From: Candidatus Binatia bacterium
GTDB taxonomy: Bacteria > Desulfobacterota > Binatia > UBA1149 > JAJCZL01
Length of the DNA: 50,775 nt
NCBI GenBank assembly: GCA_028278325.1
Contig: JANQEO010000334.1
Coordinates: 1 to 50,775, forward strand
Direction: 5' to 3'
Below are positions 8,287 to 17,105 of this stretch, piece by piece. The position numbers and the translations under genes were made by a program. The stretch's first letter is position 1; each line of letters starts with the position of its first letter. Under the pieces are notes generated by a model. It saw only the letters and a program-made list of their open reading frames with translations. It ran no database searches and had not been told where the DNA came from.

Positions 8287-10551
8287 CTAGATGAAGGTAA
8301 CGCACCCCACGAAGTGACGGGTCATCGCGTAAAGATGATCGAAAGCGTGGGCGAAGCGGTAGTGGTCTAGCGCACCAGTCTCGGACCATCGGTATCGAAG
8401 CTCGCCGGACGTTAGGTCCCTGACCCTGCTCGGCGCCTTCATCTGGGCGTAGAACTCACCACCATCGATCTCAGCGACGTCGGGCGGCAACAGCCACCGC
8501 TGTTCCCGGATCTCGTCGTAGGCGGAGTTCAGCAGGAACGTGCGGTCCACGGTGAGGGTCTTCGCCTTGCGGTCTCGCACGGGCTCGCACGATCCGTCAT
8601 TGAGAAGGATCACCTTCATCATGCTATGGAAGTACTTCCGCTTGATCCACCGGCTGATGAGCTGCGGCTCTGGCTGGCTCGACACTGCGCCACCGAAGAC
8701 TCCGTACTTCTCGCTCAACTGATCGATGTCGTCCAGGCTCTTGACCCGCCCGATGTCGACAGCTGTCCGCACCAGGTCCGGGTCATTGCTGTCCTCGAGC
8801 AGCGAGATCACGTAGTAGATGGACGACGACCCGACCGAGATACCGATCGAGGTCTGGTCGCTGCCAGGTGGGAGTTCCCGTCGGTGTTTCCTGATACAAC
8901 CATCCAAGAGCTTGTTCGTGAGCTTCAGCCGCTCGCGGTCAGTTCCGGATAGGAGCTCCGACACCGCCGTGTCGAACTCATCGATGAACGGGAACGGCAG
9001 CATGGCGCACATCAGGGCGTCTGGCCCGTGGTCGTCTTTCTTCACGATCCGGCCGTTCTCATCGCGGTGATACCTGAGCAGCTGCCTGACGACCACCTGC
9101 AGCGCCCCCTCGTCAGCAATCCGGATCTTCCCGTGCTCGAAGTACCGGGCGAGGTTCTCAATCCCCTCGTCCTTGCGCTTGTTGAACGCCACGGGCACTG
9201 TCTCGAACCCGGCGTTCCGGCAATCGAGATTGGCGTGGGCGTTCTCCGCATCGCCGTAGACCATGAAATCGCCGACTCGGGAGCGAAGTTCGACCAGGTA
9301 GGCCACGACCTCGGACGTGGGCCGGGAGTCGAAGATCCTGGCTTCGGAGATCGCTATGTGGTCATCGGCACGCTCAGCGAGGACGGCGACTGCGAACCGG
9401 CCCCAGTCGATCCCCACGGCACGGCGGACGTTGCCGACAGGACGGACGATCTCGTTTAGAGGAAAAACAGCCGCTTGGACCTTCTCCGGGTTGTAAATCA
9501 TCCCGGACGCCGTCGGCCGCTTGCACTCGTGCTCGACCTCCCAGACGTCGGTGCCGCGATTTAGGAGCTTGGCCTTGATGACGTTGTCACGGGAGAGATG
9601 ACCTGCCGTGTGCCTGGCCTTGCCGTTGCAGCCGTCGAAGTGCTCGCCAAGCCGCTCGCCGTCGGCATTGTAGTCGGGAACCACCTCGGTGAGTGGACAC
9701 TCGCACTGGCAGTAGGAGAGGGCGTCGGGATCGCTCTCAGTGGCCTGATCGATCCCCTCCTGGCACCGGGCCATACAGTCGTACACGTTCCACCTGTAGC
9801 GCGTGAAGCCGCGCTCCTCTGCCAGGTCCCATGCCTCCTGGAAGAACCCGAACGGCACGTGGAACGTCGAGAGCAGGACGATTGTGAAGTTGGGCTCAGA
9901 CAGCACTCCCTGCACTGCTGCCTGCAGCACGCGGCCCACGCGGAGGTCCTCCTGACACGACTCATCAGCTACGAACCCGGGGACGTGCTTCCCACGGGCC
10001 GCCTTCTCGCTTGCCGGCACGCACGACAGGGTGACCCCGTTCTTCAGCTGGGTGAGAGACTGGAGCGGATCCTTCTCCAGCAGGGCCTCGGCGAGATCCG
10101 GCACGCAGTACCAGAACTGCGTCGAGTACTCATAGACTCGCTTTGCCTGCTCACCGGACCCCGCCATGTCGATGAAACTCTTGTTCCGGTAGACCATCAT
10201 CAGCCAGATGAGCATGGCTGCGGCCAGAGACCCCCCACCGCCCCTCGGCTTCCACAAGATCGCCTGCTGGACCCGCTCGTAGAACAGGTCGCTCAGGAAC
10301 TCGAGCATCGGCGGGATCATGACGATCGGGAGCTTCCGGCCATCCTTGTAGATGAACAGGTGCTTGGTGACGACCTCCACCAGCCGCCGATCCTGCTCCT
10401 CCCTGCCGATTTCTTCTTCAAGCAGATCCGGCAGGCCGAAGTCGGTCGGATCCGCCCCCAGCCCGACTTTCTCCATCAGGGAATGCGGCGAGGTCAGCAC
10501 CTGGACGTCGTCGCCCACGGTCCGCACGAGGTCCTTTGGACGATCAGTCAT
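8287..10551 (-). CDS. Phage terminase large subunit with a second, degenerate nuclease-like domain
   Basis: About 754 aa; residue numbers count from the GTG at 10554. The ATG at 10551 has AGGAG six bases upstream and is preferred. The ATPase domain has a deviant Walker A (KPRGGGGSL, 102-110) and Walker B-like FVADES (194-199). The RNase H-like nuclease has D383 (GIDWG), D435 (VYGDAENAH) and D512 (DHGPDALMCAM). A cysteine-rich insert (CQCECPL and others, 260-310) may bind zinc. Beyond residue 560, where most terminases end, a further 195 aa resemble another terminase nuclease domain (SIGISVGSSS, KSLDDIDQLSEKYGVFGGAV, FYAQMKAPSRV, LDHYRFAHAF). Two of its expected acidic residues are replaced (S573, S625), so it is probably inactive. 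The gene would cut and pump DNA during packaging. Confidence 0.8.
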   Translation of the reverse strand: MTDRPKDLVRTVGDDVQVLTSPHSLMEKVGLGADPTDFGLPDLLEEEIGREEQDRRLVEVVTKHLFIYKDGRKLPIVMIPPMLEFLSDLFYERVQQAILWKPRGGGGSLAAAMLIWLMMVYRNKSFIDMAGSGEQAKRVYEYSTQFWYCVPDLAEALLEKDPLQSLTQLKNGVTLSCVPASEKAARGKHVPGFVADESCQEDLRVGRVLQAAVQGVLSEPNFTIVLLSTFHVPFGFFQEAWDLAEERGFTRYRWNVYDCMARCQEGIDQATESDPDALSYCQCECPLTEVVPDYNADGERLGEHFDGCNGKARHTAGHLSRDNVIKAKLLNRGTDVWEVEHECKRPTASGMIYNPEKVQAAVFPLNEIVRPVGNVRRAVGIDWGRFAVAVLAERADDHIAISEARIFDSRPTSEVVAYLVELRSRVGDFMVYGDAENAHANLDCRNAGFETVPVAFNKRKDEGIENLARYFEHGKIRIADEGALQVVVRQLLRYHRDENGRIVKKDDHGPDALMCAMLPFPFIDEFDTAVSELLSGTDRERLKLTNKLLDGCIRKHRRELPPGSDQTSIGISVGSSSIYYVISLLEDSNDPDLVRTAVDIGRVKSLDDIDQLSEKYGVFGGAVSSQPEPQLISRWIKRKYFHSMMKVILLNDGSCEPVRDRKAKTLTVDRTFLLNSAYDEIREQRWLLPPDVAEIDGGEFYAQMKAPSRVRDLTSGELRYRWSETGALDHYRFAHAFDHLYAMTRHFVGCVTFI

Positions 10552-10683
10552 CACACACTCCTATCGCCAGACTATCGCCATGTAACTCATTGCCAGAGAG
10601 TCAGATATCCCTTGCAACCAGCCGCCCCGCGAGCCTGAATCGTTTAGGAAGAACATCCACCGGATCAGAAGGAGGAGCGGCCC

Positions 10684-11550
10684 ATGCGAGTACAACAAGC
10701 CGTAGAGCAGTTTCTGGAAGACCTCGGGACGGAAGGCAGGTCGCCACACACCGTGGCCGCCTACCGGCGGGACCTCGCCAAGTTCTGCGAGTTCGCCGAT
10801 GACACTGTCATCGATGCTGTCACGCCCGCTATGCTGACCAGCTTCATGGCCACCGAGAGCGTCCAGGTTCGCCCGTGTGGAACCCAAAAAGCCAATGCCA
10901 CCATCAACCGCTATCGGGTCAGTCTGAAGGCCCTGTTCGCCTGGGGGAGCGACAGGTGGCTCGTCAGCCGCAATCCCACCGCCATCCTGAAGTGCAAGAG
11001 GCACCGGAGCCCGCCGCCGGCCATCCTCACCGACGCCGAAGTCGACCGCTTGCTCGGCTCGTCCCTTGAAGGAAGAAATGCCACGCGGGACCGGGCGCTC
11101 CTCTCGTTCATGCTGACCACCGGCTGCCGGCTGGGTGAGACACTCGCTCTCAACGCCCGGGACATCGACTGGGACACGGGCAGGGTCACCCTCCACTCGG
11201 CCAAGGGCGGAGAACCGGAGACCGTCAACGTCGGGCGACAGGTTCTCCACATGCTGCAGTCCATCGCCCGGGACACCGAGCCGGGACACGCGCTCTTCAG
11301 GAGCACCAGCGGCCGCAGGCTTAGCCACCGACAGGCCCAGAGGATCGTCGCAGCTCGCAGCCGCGAGGCCGGCATTGAGAAGCCTGTCACGCCCCACATC
11401 CTGCGCCACTCCTTCGCCACGCGGCTCTACAACGCGACCGGAGACCTCAGGCTCGTCCAGGTCGCGCTGCGACACAACCACATCACCACGACCGAGCAGT
11501 ACGCCCAGCTCGACCCCAGGCGCCTGGAGTCGGCCCTCGGCGTCGCATAG
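10684..11550 (+). CDS. Tyrosine recombinase (XerC/XerD-like)
   Basis: 288 aa, with a good ribosome binding site (AAGGAGGAG) before the ATG. The N-terminal SAM-like core-binding domain covers residues 1-105 (SPHTVAAYRRDLAKF). The catalytic domain contains R149 (TTGCRLGETL), K174, H238 and R241 (PHILRHSFATRL), H264 (LRHNHI) and the nucleophile Y273 (TTEQYAQL), so all catalytic positions are present. It is compact and Xer-like and lacks the AP2-like arm-binding domain typical of phage integrases. It stands alone on the plus strand between the two terminase genes. It may resolve element multimers or integrate the element at the tRNA-Asn 3' end, but which recombinase does this cannot be told from the sequence. 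Confidence 0.88.
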   Translation: MRVQQAVEQFLEDLGTEGRSPHTVAAYRRDLAKFCEFADDTVIDAVTPAMLTSFMATESVQVRPCGTQKANATINRYRVSLKALFAWGSDRWLVSRNPTAILKCKRHRSPPPAILTDAEVDRLLGSSLEGRNATRDRALLSFMLTTGCRLGETLALNARDIDWDTGRVTLHSAKGGEPETVNVGRQVLHMLQSIARDTEPGHALFRSTSGRRLSHRQAQRIVAARSREAGIEKPVTPHILRHSFATRLYNATGDLRLVQVALRHNHITTTEQYAQLDPRRLESALGVA

Positions 11551-11720
11551 GCCCATCGCTGTAAGTGTCGTATATGTCTCAGTATGCGACCTAAACCGTG
11601 GATTTCGCGTAGATTCCAGCCACGATTCACCCACGATTGGACAAGGCAAATTGTGTGATTTTGGACACATGGCTGCTCTATGTCCTTGTCCGAAGCGTAG
11701 TTCTGATCCCGCTTCCATGT

Positions 11721-12266
11721 TCAGCCCTCCACCGAGTACCTGAACGGGGCCTGATTGACCTTCGAAGCGAAGACATCGGCGAACCGTTTCGCGATCCGCT
11801 TGTCGAGCCTTCCCTCGTCAATCAGCAGTTTCAGCACGTCCGCAACCACGACCTCGAGGATCTGGACGTTGGACTGCATGAGCGATCTGACCTCGCGCAC
11901 TTCGGTCGGCTCGCCTCGGACCAGGCGCTCTCCTTTGATCCCGGAATCCAGCATGGACGCAGCCTCAGCTGCGGACTTCGGGTCGTGGACCTTGAGGCCC
12001 TGGACGCCCTTGCTCTGCATCAACTGAAATTCCTTCAAGTGGCGGGCATTCATCTCGCTGATGGTCTCGGCCACCGCGTGGGCGATCCGTTCCTCGGTGA
12101 TGCGCTCGACCTGCGTTCTCTCCGCTTCCCATCCCTCGGCGTGCCTCCAGTCGTGGATCGTGCCGACACGCTTGATGCCCAGCCGCTCGGCGATCTGCTT
12201 GTCGGTGCCGGCTCCCGTGATCCACAAGGCTTTCGCTTGGAGCTTGATGTCCTTGCCGTAGGCCAT
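11721..12266 (-). CDS. Terminase small subunit-like HTH protein
   Basis: About 181 aa. The N-terminal helix-turn-helix (KLQAKALWITGAGTDKQIAERLGI, then TIHDWRHAEGWEAER) is like those of phage terminase small subunits and DUF1804-type proteins. A long helical region suitable for ring assembly and a basic C-terminal stretch (RLDKRIAKRFADVFASKV) follow. Start chosen at ATG 12264-12266, two bases beyond the stop of the upstream methyltransferase gene, which indicates translational coupling. The large subunit lies downstream on the same strand, but a tyrosine recombinase on the opposite strand separates them. It would recognise the packaging site. The assignment rests on the HTH, size and position. 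Confidence 0.6.
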   Translation of the reverse strand: MAYGKDIKLQAKALWITGAGTDKQIAERLGIKRVGTIHDWRHAEGWEAERTQVERITEERIAHAVAETISEMNARHLKEFQLMQSKGVQGLKVHDPKSAAEAASMLDSGIKGERLVRGEPTEVREVRSLMQSNVQILEVVVADVLKLLIDEGRLDKRIAKRFADVFASKVNQAPFRYSVEG

Positions 12267-12267
12267 A

Positions 12268-13563
12268 TCAGACGTCTCCCTCAGCTGGCACGCGGATCGC
12301 GGTCTGCCCCGTGTACTGCTCCCATCGCTGGACAATCACGTCGCAGAACCGCGGCATGCGCTCCACGGCGAAGCAGCGGCGGTCCAGACGCTCGGCGGCG
12401 ATGACCTGGCTGCCCGAGCCGGCGAAGGTCTCCAGGCAGATGTCGCCGGGCCTCGTATGCTTTAAGAGCGGGAGCTCGAACAGGCGGACGGGCTTCTGCG
12501 TGGGGTGCTGGCCGTCAGTGCACCGGGCCTTGCCCTCCCAATCGACTTCCCAGGCGTTGGAGTGCTCGTCGGGCACGGGCAGTGCAGGCGGCTTGTGGCC
12601 CTTCTGCCAGCCCATCAGGCAGGGTTCGGTGCGGTAGTTCCACATGGCGAAGCCCAAGACGTGCGTTGGCTTCAGCCACGTGATCGTTTGATGGTAGCGA
12701 ATCCCCGCGGCCTGCCACGCCTTCAGGAACGAGGACGCCGTCGCGCTGGCATGCCAGCAGTACCACGCCGCATCGAGGTCGACATGGTCCTTTGCGTTGA
12801 TGAAGATCCGCTCGAGGAACGCCTCGAACTCGGCGGGGGATTCGTAATGGTCCCAGTACTCGTCCGACCAGTCCCGATTCTGACTGCCGGGCTCGCGACC
12901 GCGGTCCTTGTCGCGGGCATTTTGCGGGTGCGACGTGCCGTCGTACCCCACGCCGTAGGGCGGGTCCGTCGCGTACAACCGTGCCGACTGCCCGTCCATC
13001 AGCCGCTCCAGAACGCCAGGATCGCCGCTGTCACCGCATATTACTCGGTGGCTGCCCATCACCCACAGGTCGCCAGCGTTCGTTACGGGCGACTCTGGGG
13101 CCTCTGGCACGTCGTCGGGATCGGTCAATCCCTCGTTTGGAGTAAGATCGGCCAGGAGCTTCTTCGTCTGGTCGGCCAGGTCGTCGAACTTGAGCATCTC
13201 ACTGAGCTCGGGCATCACCGCGTTGATCTCGGCCAACAGAGTATGAATGTCCGCGGTGAACTCACCCGCAATGGCCGGGTTGTTGAGCGCGACGTTGAGC
13301 GCCTTCTCCTCGGTCTCGTCCAAGTCGACCACCACGACTTGAGTCTCGGCCACCCCCATCTGCCGTAGAACCTTCAATCGCTGGTGTCCCCCGACCACTG
13401 TTTGCGAGCGAATGTTGAAAACGATCGGCTCGACCAAGCCGAACCTCTCGACCGAGTGCCGCAGACCATCCAGTGCCGTCGGTGAGATCGACCTCGGGTT
13501 GTACTCGGCCGGCTGGAGCTCGTCGATGCTCATCGTTTGAAGGTTGAGTTCAGTGCTGGGCAT
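12268..13563 (-). CDS. ParB-like nuclease fold fused to a beta-class DNA methyltransferase
   Basis: 431 aa, ATG with GGAGG upstream. Residues about 10-110 form a ParB/sulfiredoxin-like domain (LQPAEYNPRSIS, TVVGGHQRLKVL). The C-terminal part is an N4-cytosine/N6-adenine methyltransferase with the catalytic motif DPPYGVGYDG (near 199) before the AdoMet motif ETFAGSGSQ (near 380), the beta-class order. ParB-methylase fusions of this length are common in phages and integrative elements, usually without a partner restriction enzyme, and none is visible here. It probably protects element DNA or marks it. It follows the iteron-like region and precedes the terminase small subunit. Confidence 0.88.
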   Translation of the reverse strand: MPSTELNLQTMSIDELQPAEYNPRSISPTALDGLRHSVERFGLVEPIVFNIRSQTVVGGHQRLKVLRQMGVAETQVVVVDLDETEEKALNVALNNPAIAGEFTADIHTLLAEINAVMPELSEMLKFDDLADQTKKLLADLTPNEGLTDPDDVPEAPESPVTNAGDLWVMGSHRVICGDSGDPGVLERLMDGQSARLYATDPPYGVGYDGTSHPQNARDKDRGREPGSQNRDWSDEYWDHYESPAEFEAFLERIFINAKDHVDLDAAWYCWHASATASSFLKAWQAAGIRYHQTITWLKPTHVLGFAMWNYRTEPCLMGWQKGHKPPALPVPDEHSNAWEVDWEGKARCTDGQHPTQKPVRLFELPLLKHTRPGDICLETFAGSGSQVIAAERLDRRCFAVERMPRFCDVIVQRWEQYTGQTAIRVPAEGDV

Positions 13564-13590
13564 GGCCGACCTCCTGGCCGTGGTAGCGGT

Positions 13591-13866
13591 TTGCGGGGTG
13601 TCTGCGGTGAGTTTGCGGTATGTCGAGAGGCGACACCCCGCAGCCCAACAGGCTGTCGTTTAGGGAGTTAGGCCCGGTTGCGGGGAGTTGCGGGGTTTGT
13701 TTCGGGGTTACTCTCGCGTGCGCGCGCGTGTAGGCGCGCCTGCGCGCGCGTGGGTAGAGATAACACCCCGCAACATACCGCACACCCCGCGGGGCCTTGT
13801 TAGACAACGAGTTACGCTGCGGGGTGTTGAGAAATGAAACCCCGCAGACACCCCGCAACACCCCGC
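13591..13866. repeat. Iteron-like cluster of ACACCCCGC repeats; candidate origin or packaging site
   Basis: Copies of ACACCCCGC(A) or its complement TGCGGGGTGT start at 13591, 13633, 13763, 13782, 13818, 13848 and 13858, and partial copies lie at 13678, 13688 and 13838. They occur in both orientations, and the last three plus-strand copies are nearly head to tail. The 335-bp gap has no gene and lies between the primase and methyltransferase genes. Repeats of this kind next to replication genes suggest initiator-binding iterons. The closeness of the terminase genes makes a packaging site an alternative. Confidence 0.6.
13711..13759. other. Alternating CG/TG hairpin inside the repeat cluster
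   Basis: A 49-base segment bounded by CTCT and AGAG contains two runs of alternating pyrimidine-purine (CGCGTGCGCGCGCGTG and TGCGCGCGCGTG) around GGCGCGCC. The arms can pair into a very stable cruciform, and the alternation favours Z-DNA. Its position in the middle of the repeats suggests a structural part of an origin, or a transcription barrier between the primase and methylase genes. Confidence 0.5.
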
Positions 13867-13898
13867 TCTTTCTGTAGTTTGCGCCTGTGTTTTTCATT

Positions 13899-16235
13899 TC
13901 AAACGACCTCCCCGACGCGTTCGAGCCGGAACAGCCGCGTCTTCTTGTGGGCGTCACGGGCCAGGACGACGCGGTAGTCACCGAACCTGCGGTCACGGAG
14001 GCTGGCCAGGGATTTGCCGAAGCGGACGCGCTGGGCGTGTTCGGACTTGGCGGCGTAGGCGAAGGTGACGTGGTCCTCGCCCGTCGCCAGCTGCAGAAGG
14101 GCGCTGCCGGTGACGGGCCGGTCCTGGTACATGTCCCACCAAGCGAGGACGAACGCTCGCCACTCGCTCGATTCGGAGTCTGCCTCGGCGTAGAACTCGT
14201 CCGTGCCGGCCAGGAACCCGGGCACGCCGATGCGGGTGAGGATGCCGCCCAAGTGGCGGGACCACTCTTCAAACGACCCCAGCGTCTGTTCGGAGAACAC
14301 TGCGCCCGAGGCGATCCAGTGTTGGATCAGGATCAGGACCGCCCGGACGAGCTGAGGACGGTTGCGTTTCGTCCACTCGCGGATCGGGTCGTGCTTGAAC
14401 CCGGTGCGGGTCCACGGCTGCTCGTCCCCGCTGTCGAGCCGGATGCGCACGCATCGACGGGCGATTTCCATCGAGAGCTTGGGGTTGTTGCCCGAAACCA
14501 TCCACAACGCACGGTTGGGGAACGCGACCATCTGGGTCTTGCCCAGAATCCGGTCCTCCCAAATCGGAGCCGTGACCGCCGAAGCGAACTGCGCGGACCA
14601 CAGGCCCCCGTCGACGTTGTCGATCGAGATCACGTTCGGCCCACGGGCCAAGAGGGCGGTGAGCTTCTTGCGGCTCTCGTCCTCGTTCCTGGTCAGGGTT
14701 GTTGTGCCCGAGGCGCCACCCACGGCGATCATTGCGATAAGCTCTGCGAGGAGCGTCTTGCCTGAACCAGGCGTCGGGGCTTCGATCAAGTGGATTGGCG
14801 TGGGACCGTCGAACATGCGGCGGACGAACGGGAGCAGCAGGGCCGCAACAGCGTGGGCACGGTCCGCGTCCGTAGCAAACGGGAAATCGACTAGCAAGTC
14901 GTCCAGGATGAGGGCCAAAGCGGCCCTGACGGTCTCCTCGTCCGGCTTGAGCGGCACGTCGAGATCCTCAAGCTCCTTGGGCCTGTGGTAGAAGACCTTT
15001 GCTCCCTGATGGTATCCGGGGGCTGTCACCAGCCGCCAGTCACAGTCGAACACCGGGGTCGTGACGACGGCCTCGAGCTCGGGGAGTCCAGGCCGGCGGG
15101 TGGAGACGATCTCCTGGGCGACAGCGCGCTTGGGGTCGACGTCTTGAACGCCGCTGGCAATGACCTTCACCCAGTCCGCTACCCTTGACAGATGGCCGTA
15201 CGTCGCGTGCTCGTCCAGCACCTGGATCGTAAGTCCCGCGGGACCGTCCGAGAGCCGTCCTATGCCCGCCGCGACCGCGAACACTTCCGGCGGGTCGTTC
15301 GCCGCTAGGACAGCTTCCCAGGCTTCGTCGACCACGTCCCTGAGTTGGCGCCCGTTCGTCTGGATACTGGGGAGGTTGTCAGGGACCGGATCGATAGCTT
15401 CAGGGGACCAGGGCTCGACCTCTGCGACCAGTTCCTTGAGGGCATCGAGATTCCCGCCGGCATCCAGCCAGTCGCTCACGTCCCCCTTGTCCGGTAAGTC
15501 GGGCAGTTGGACGATCCTGACCGATGCTGCTATTCCTTCAAGCGATCCTGCGACCCGCAGAGCGTGGCGCTGACCTTGGTTGTCATTGTCCGGGATGATG
15601 ACAATGTCACGGCCTGTCACGATGTCCGCGTACTCGGGTTTCCACTTGCCCGCACCACCGGAGTTGGTCGTAGCCAGGAGGCCAAGCCCGGCGAGCCGGT
15701 CCGCGTCCTTCTCCCCTTCGACCACGTAAACGACCTCGTCCGGTCGTGTTGTGATCTCGGGCAGCCGGTACAGCACGCGCTGCACGCCTCGGAGGTTCTT
15801 GATCCAGCCGCCCTTGCCGTTCGGCCTCCGCTGGTAGAACCGCTTGTTCGGTGCCCTGACGACCTGGTAGCGCATGGTGCCGTCCGCATCGGTGTAGTCG
15901 TACGTGGTCGGCTTCTCCGGACTACTCGAAGGCCGCGGAACGCCAAGCTCGTCGCCGACGTGCAACAGCGCGTCCTTAAACGAGCCGCCGTTCTGTTTGG
16001 CCACGAAGTCGAACACCGACCCCTCACCGCAGCCCGCGTGGCACTTCCAGTTCCCGGTCGTCTTCTCGAACGCAAACGACGGACGGCCGTCCTCGTGGAA
16101 CGGGCAGCGTGCCGTGACCCAGCTGTCGGTGGATGGCTTGCAGCCTTCGAGTCCCGTGTAGAATCGGGAGAAGTCGTCAACCCGTGCGACGATGTCGCGC
16201 TTGTAGTCAGCCCACTGGCTGCTGGAGGCAGGCAC
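13899..16235 (-). CDS. Primase with CHC2 zinc finger, TOPRIM domain and C-terminal P-loop ATPase
   Basis: 778 aa, GTG start with GGGAGGTGA upstream. The CHC2-type zinc finger has C44, H47, C65 and C69 ([23 protein letters not shown]). The TOPRIM region carries [17 protein letters not shown] (about 168-185) and the acidic motif [16 protein letters not shown]-loop ([15 protein letters not shown], near 485) and Walker B-like VISIDNVDG follow, resembling the helicase or ATPase half of element-borne primase proteins. It would prime and probably unwind replication of the element, most likely from the adjacent repeat cluster. The gene overlaps the 3' end of the ERCC4-type nuclease gene by 29 bp and is in the same operon. 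Confidence 0.88.
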   Translation of the reverse strand: MPASSSQWADYKRDIVARVDDFSRFYTGLEGCKPSTDSWVTARCPFHEDGRPSFAFEKTTGNWKCHAGCGEGSVFDFVAKQNGGSFKDALLHVGDELGVPRPSSSPEKPTTYDYTDADGTMRYQVVRAPNKRFYQRRPNGKGGWIKNLRGVQRVLYRLPEITTRPDEVVYVVEGEKDADRLAGLGLLATTNSGGAGKWKPEYADIVTGRDIVIIPDNDNQGQRHALRVAGSLEGIAASVRIVQLPDLPDKGDVSDWLDAGGNLDALKELVAEVEPWSPEAIDPVPDNLPSIQTNGRQLRDVVDEAWEAVLAANDPPEVFAVAAGIGRLSDGPAGLTIQVLDEHATYGHLSRVADWVKVIASGVQDVDPKRAVAQEIVSTRRPGLPELEAVVTTPVFDCDWRLVTAPGYHQGAKVFYHRPKELEDLDVPLKPDEETVRAALALILDDLLVDFPFATDADRAHAVAALLLPFVRRMFDGPTPIHLIEAPTPGSGKTLLAELIAMIAVGGASGTTTLTRNEDESRKKLTALLARGPNVISIDNVDGGLWSAQFASAVTAPIWEDRILGKTQMVAFPNRALWMVSGNNPKLSMEIARRCVRIRLDSGDEQPWTRTGFKHDPIREWTKRNRPQLVRAVLILIQHWIASGAVFSEQTLGSFEEWSRHLGGILTRIGVPGFLAGTDEFYAEADSESSEWRAFVLAWWDMYQDRPVTGSALLQLATGEDHVTFAYAAKSEHAQRVRFGKSLASLRDRRFGDYRVVLARDAHKKTRLFRLERVGEVV

Positions 16236-16662
16236 GGCTCACCTCCCCCCTGTACTTGTGATACATCTGCAGGAGCTTGTGGGTAAGTGCCTGGCCGTGC
16301 GCACGGTCGCCAGCGAAGAACACGGGCACGCGGTAGCGAACGCTCCACGCCAGGAGCGAGCCGATTGCCGACCGAGGGTTCATCTTCGAATGCGAGGGCC
16401 GGCGCAGGAAGCCTGGCACCGAGTCCTCCACGACGATCGCCGCGTAGTCGAACTCAGCGAGCCGTTCCAGCTCCCGCCTGAACCGTGCGCGGCCCTGGCC
16501 AAGGCTGCCGTACGCGTCGGTCTTCGACTTCCGCTCGATGGCAACCTGATCTTCCAAACCGACGATCGAGTAGTCGCCGGTGGGCAGAGTCTTCCGCTCC
16601 GCCCCCGGATACTCGTAGGGCCGCTGCTCGCGGGTGTCGATGGCGATTGTGAACGGGTCCAC
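16207..16662 (-). CDS. ERCC4-type nuclease
   Basis: 151 aa, GTG start with a GGAAGGA site upstream. The core motifs of the XPF/Mus81 nuclease fold are present: IDTREQRPY (residues 8-16), PTGDYSIVG and the signature VAIERKS, followed by a helix and IVVEDSV. It is a single-domain version lacking the (HhH)2 domain, as in many phages. It probably cleaves branched DNA during element replication or recombination. It lies between the DUF669-like and primase genes in the leftward replication operon. Confidence 0.85.
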   Translation of the reverse strand: MDPFTIAIDTREQRPYEYPGAERKTLPTGDYSIVGLEDQVAIERKSKTDAYGSLGQGRARFRRELERLAEFDYAAIVVEDSVPGFLRRPSHSKMNPRSAIGSLLAWSVRYRVPVFFAGDRAHGQALTHKLLQMYHKYRGEVSRACLQQPVG

Positions 16663-16685
16663 AGCTGCAGTCCTTCCACCTCAAC

Positions 16686-17105
16686 CTAGAAAGGGGGCGG
16701 AGTGCCTTCATGGGGGACCGGGCAGTAGCCGCTGTACGGAACGCGGTTGGCGACCTTCTGCTGGCCAGTTCGCTCGTCAGTGAACTCCTCCTGGTACGTT
16801 GAAACCATTGCCCGCTTGTCGAGCAGGAGCTCGGGCTGCACGTCCACCGCGCCACTGACGTCCACTCCGAAGCTCGCGCAGATCAGCTTGACCCGGGACA
16901 TGGCCTTTGCGCTGAACACGAGATTGTCGAACAGCAGACGCCCGTCGTGTTCACCACCGTCGACCTGGAGCCGAAGCTTCCACATCTCGTCGCCACTGCG
17001 GGTGGAATCCGTCTCGATGTCCACCAGCTTGACGAGGTACTCGCCGTCGGGGATGGGCGAGAAGTCAGTGACGTCGCCCACGTTGGAGAAATCAACTCTC
17101 GGCAT
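16686..17105 (-). CDS. DUF669-like phage protein, probable single-strand DNA-binding or recombination partner
   Basis: 139 aa from the ATG at 17103-17105, preceded by AGGAGGA (the open frame extends to 17150, but its extra residues are basic and unnatural). The sequence MPRVDFSNVGDVTDFSPIPDGEYLVKLVDIE, a beta-rich core (MWKLRLQVDGGEHDGRLLFDNL) and KLICASFGVDV match the DUF669 family, usually found beside phage RecA-like ATPases and nucleases. It starts 14 bp inside the upstream ATPase gene, so translation is probably coupled. Its exact role in this family is not established. Confidence 0.8.
   Translation of the reverse strand: MPRVDFSNVGDVTDFSPIPDGEYLVKLVDIETDSTRSGDEMWKLRLQVDGGEHDGRLLFDNLVFSAKAMSRVKLICASFGVDVSGAVDVQPELLLDKRAMVSTYQEEFTDERTGQQKVANRVPYSGYCPVPHEGTPPPF

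Noticed and set aside
8087..8389. A 100-aa minus-strand open frame across the terminase end and the YegP-like gene
   Set aside because: It overlaps both real genes in another frame and has no ribosome binding site or domain.
12268..13563. A restriction-modification system around the methyltransferase
   Set aside because: No restriction endonuclease is found next to it. ParB-methylase fusions in phages are usually orphans.
13591..13866. Reading the repeats as a CRISPR array
   Set aside because: The units are 9-10 bp, irregularly spaced and in both orientations, with no spacers of constant length and no cas genes nearby.
13550..14272. A 240-aa minus-strand open frame through the repeat cluster
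   Set aside because: It is low-complexity and its 3' half translates the ACACCCCGC repeats. The neighbouring primase frame is clearly the coding one.
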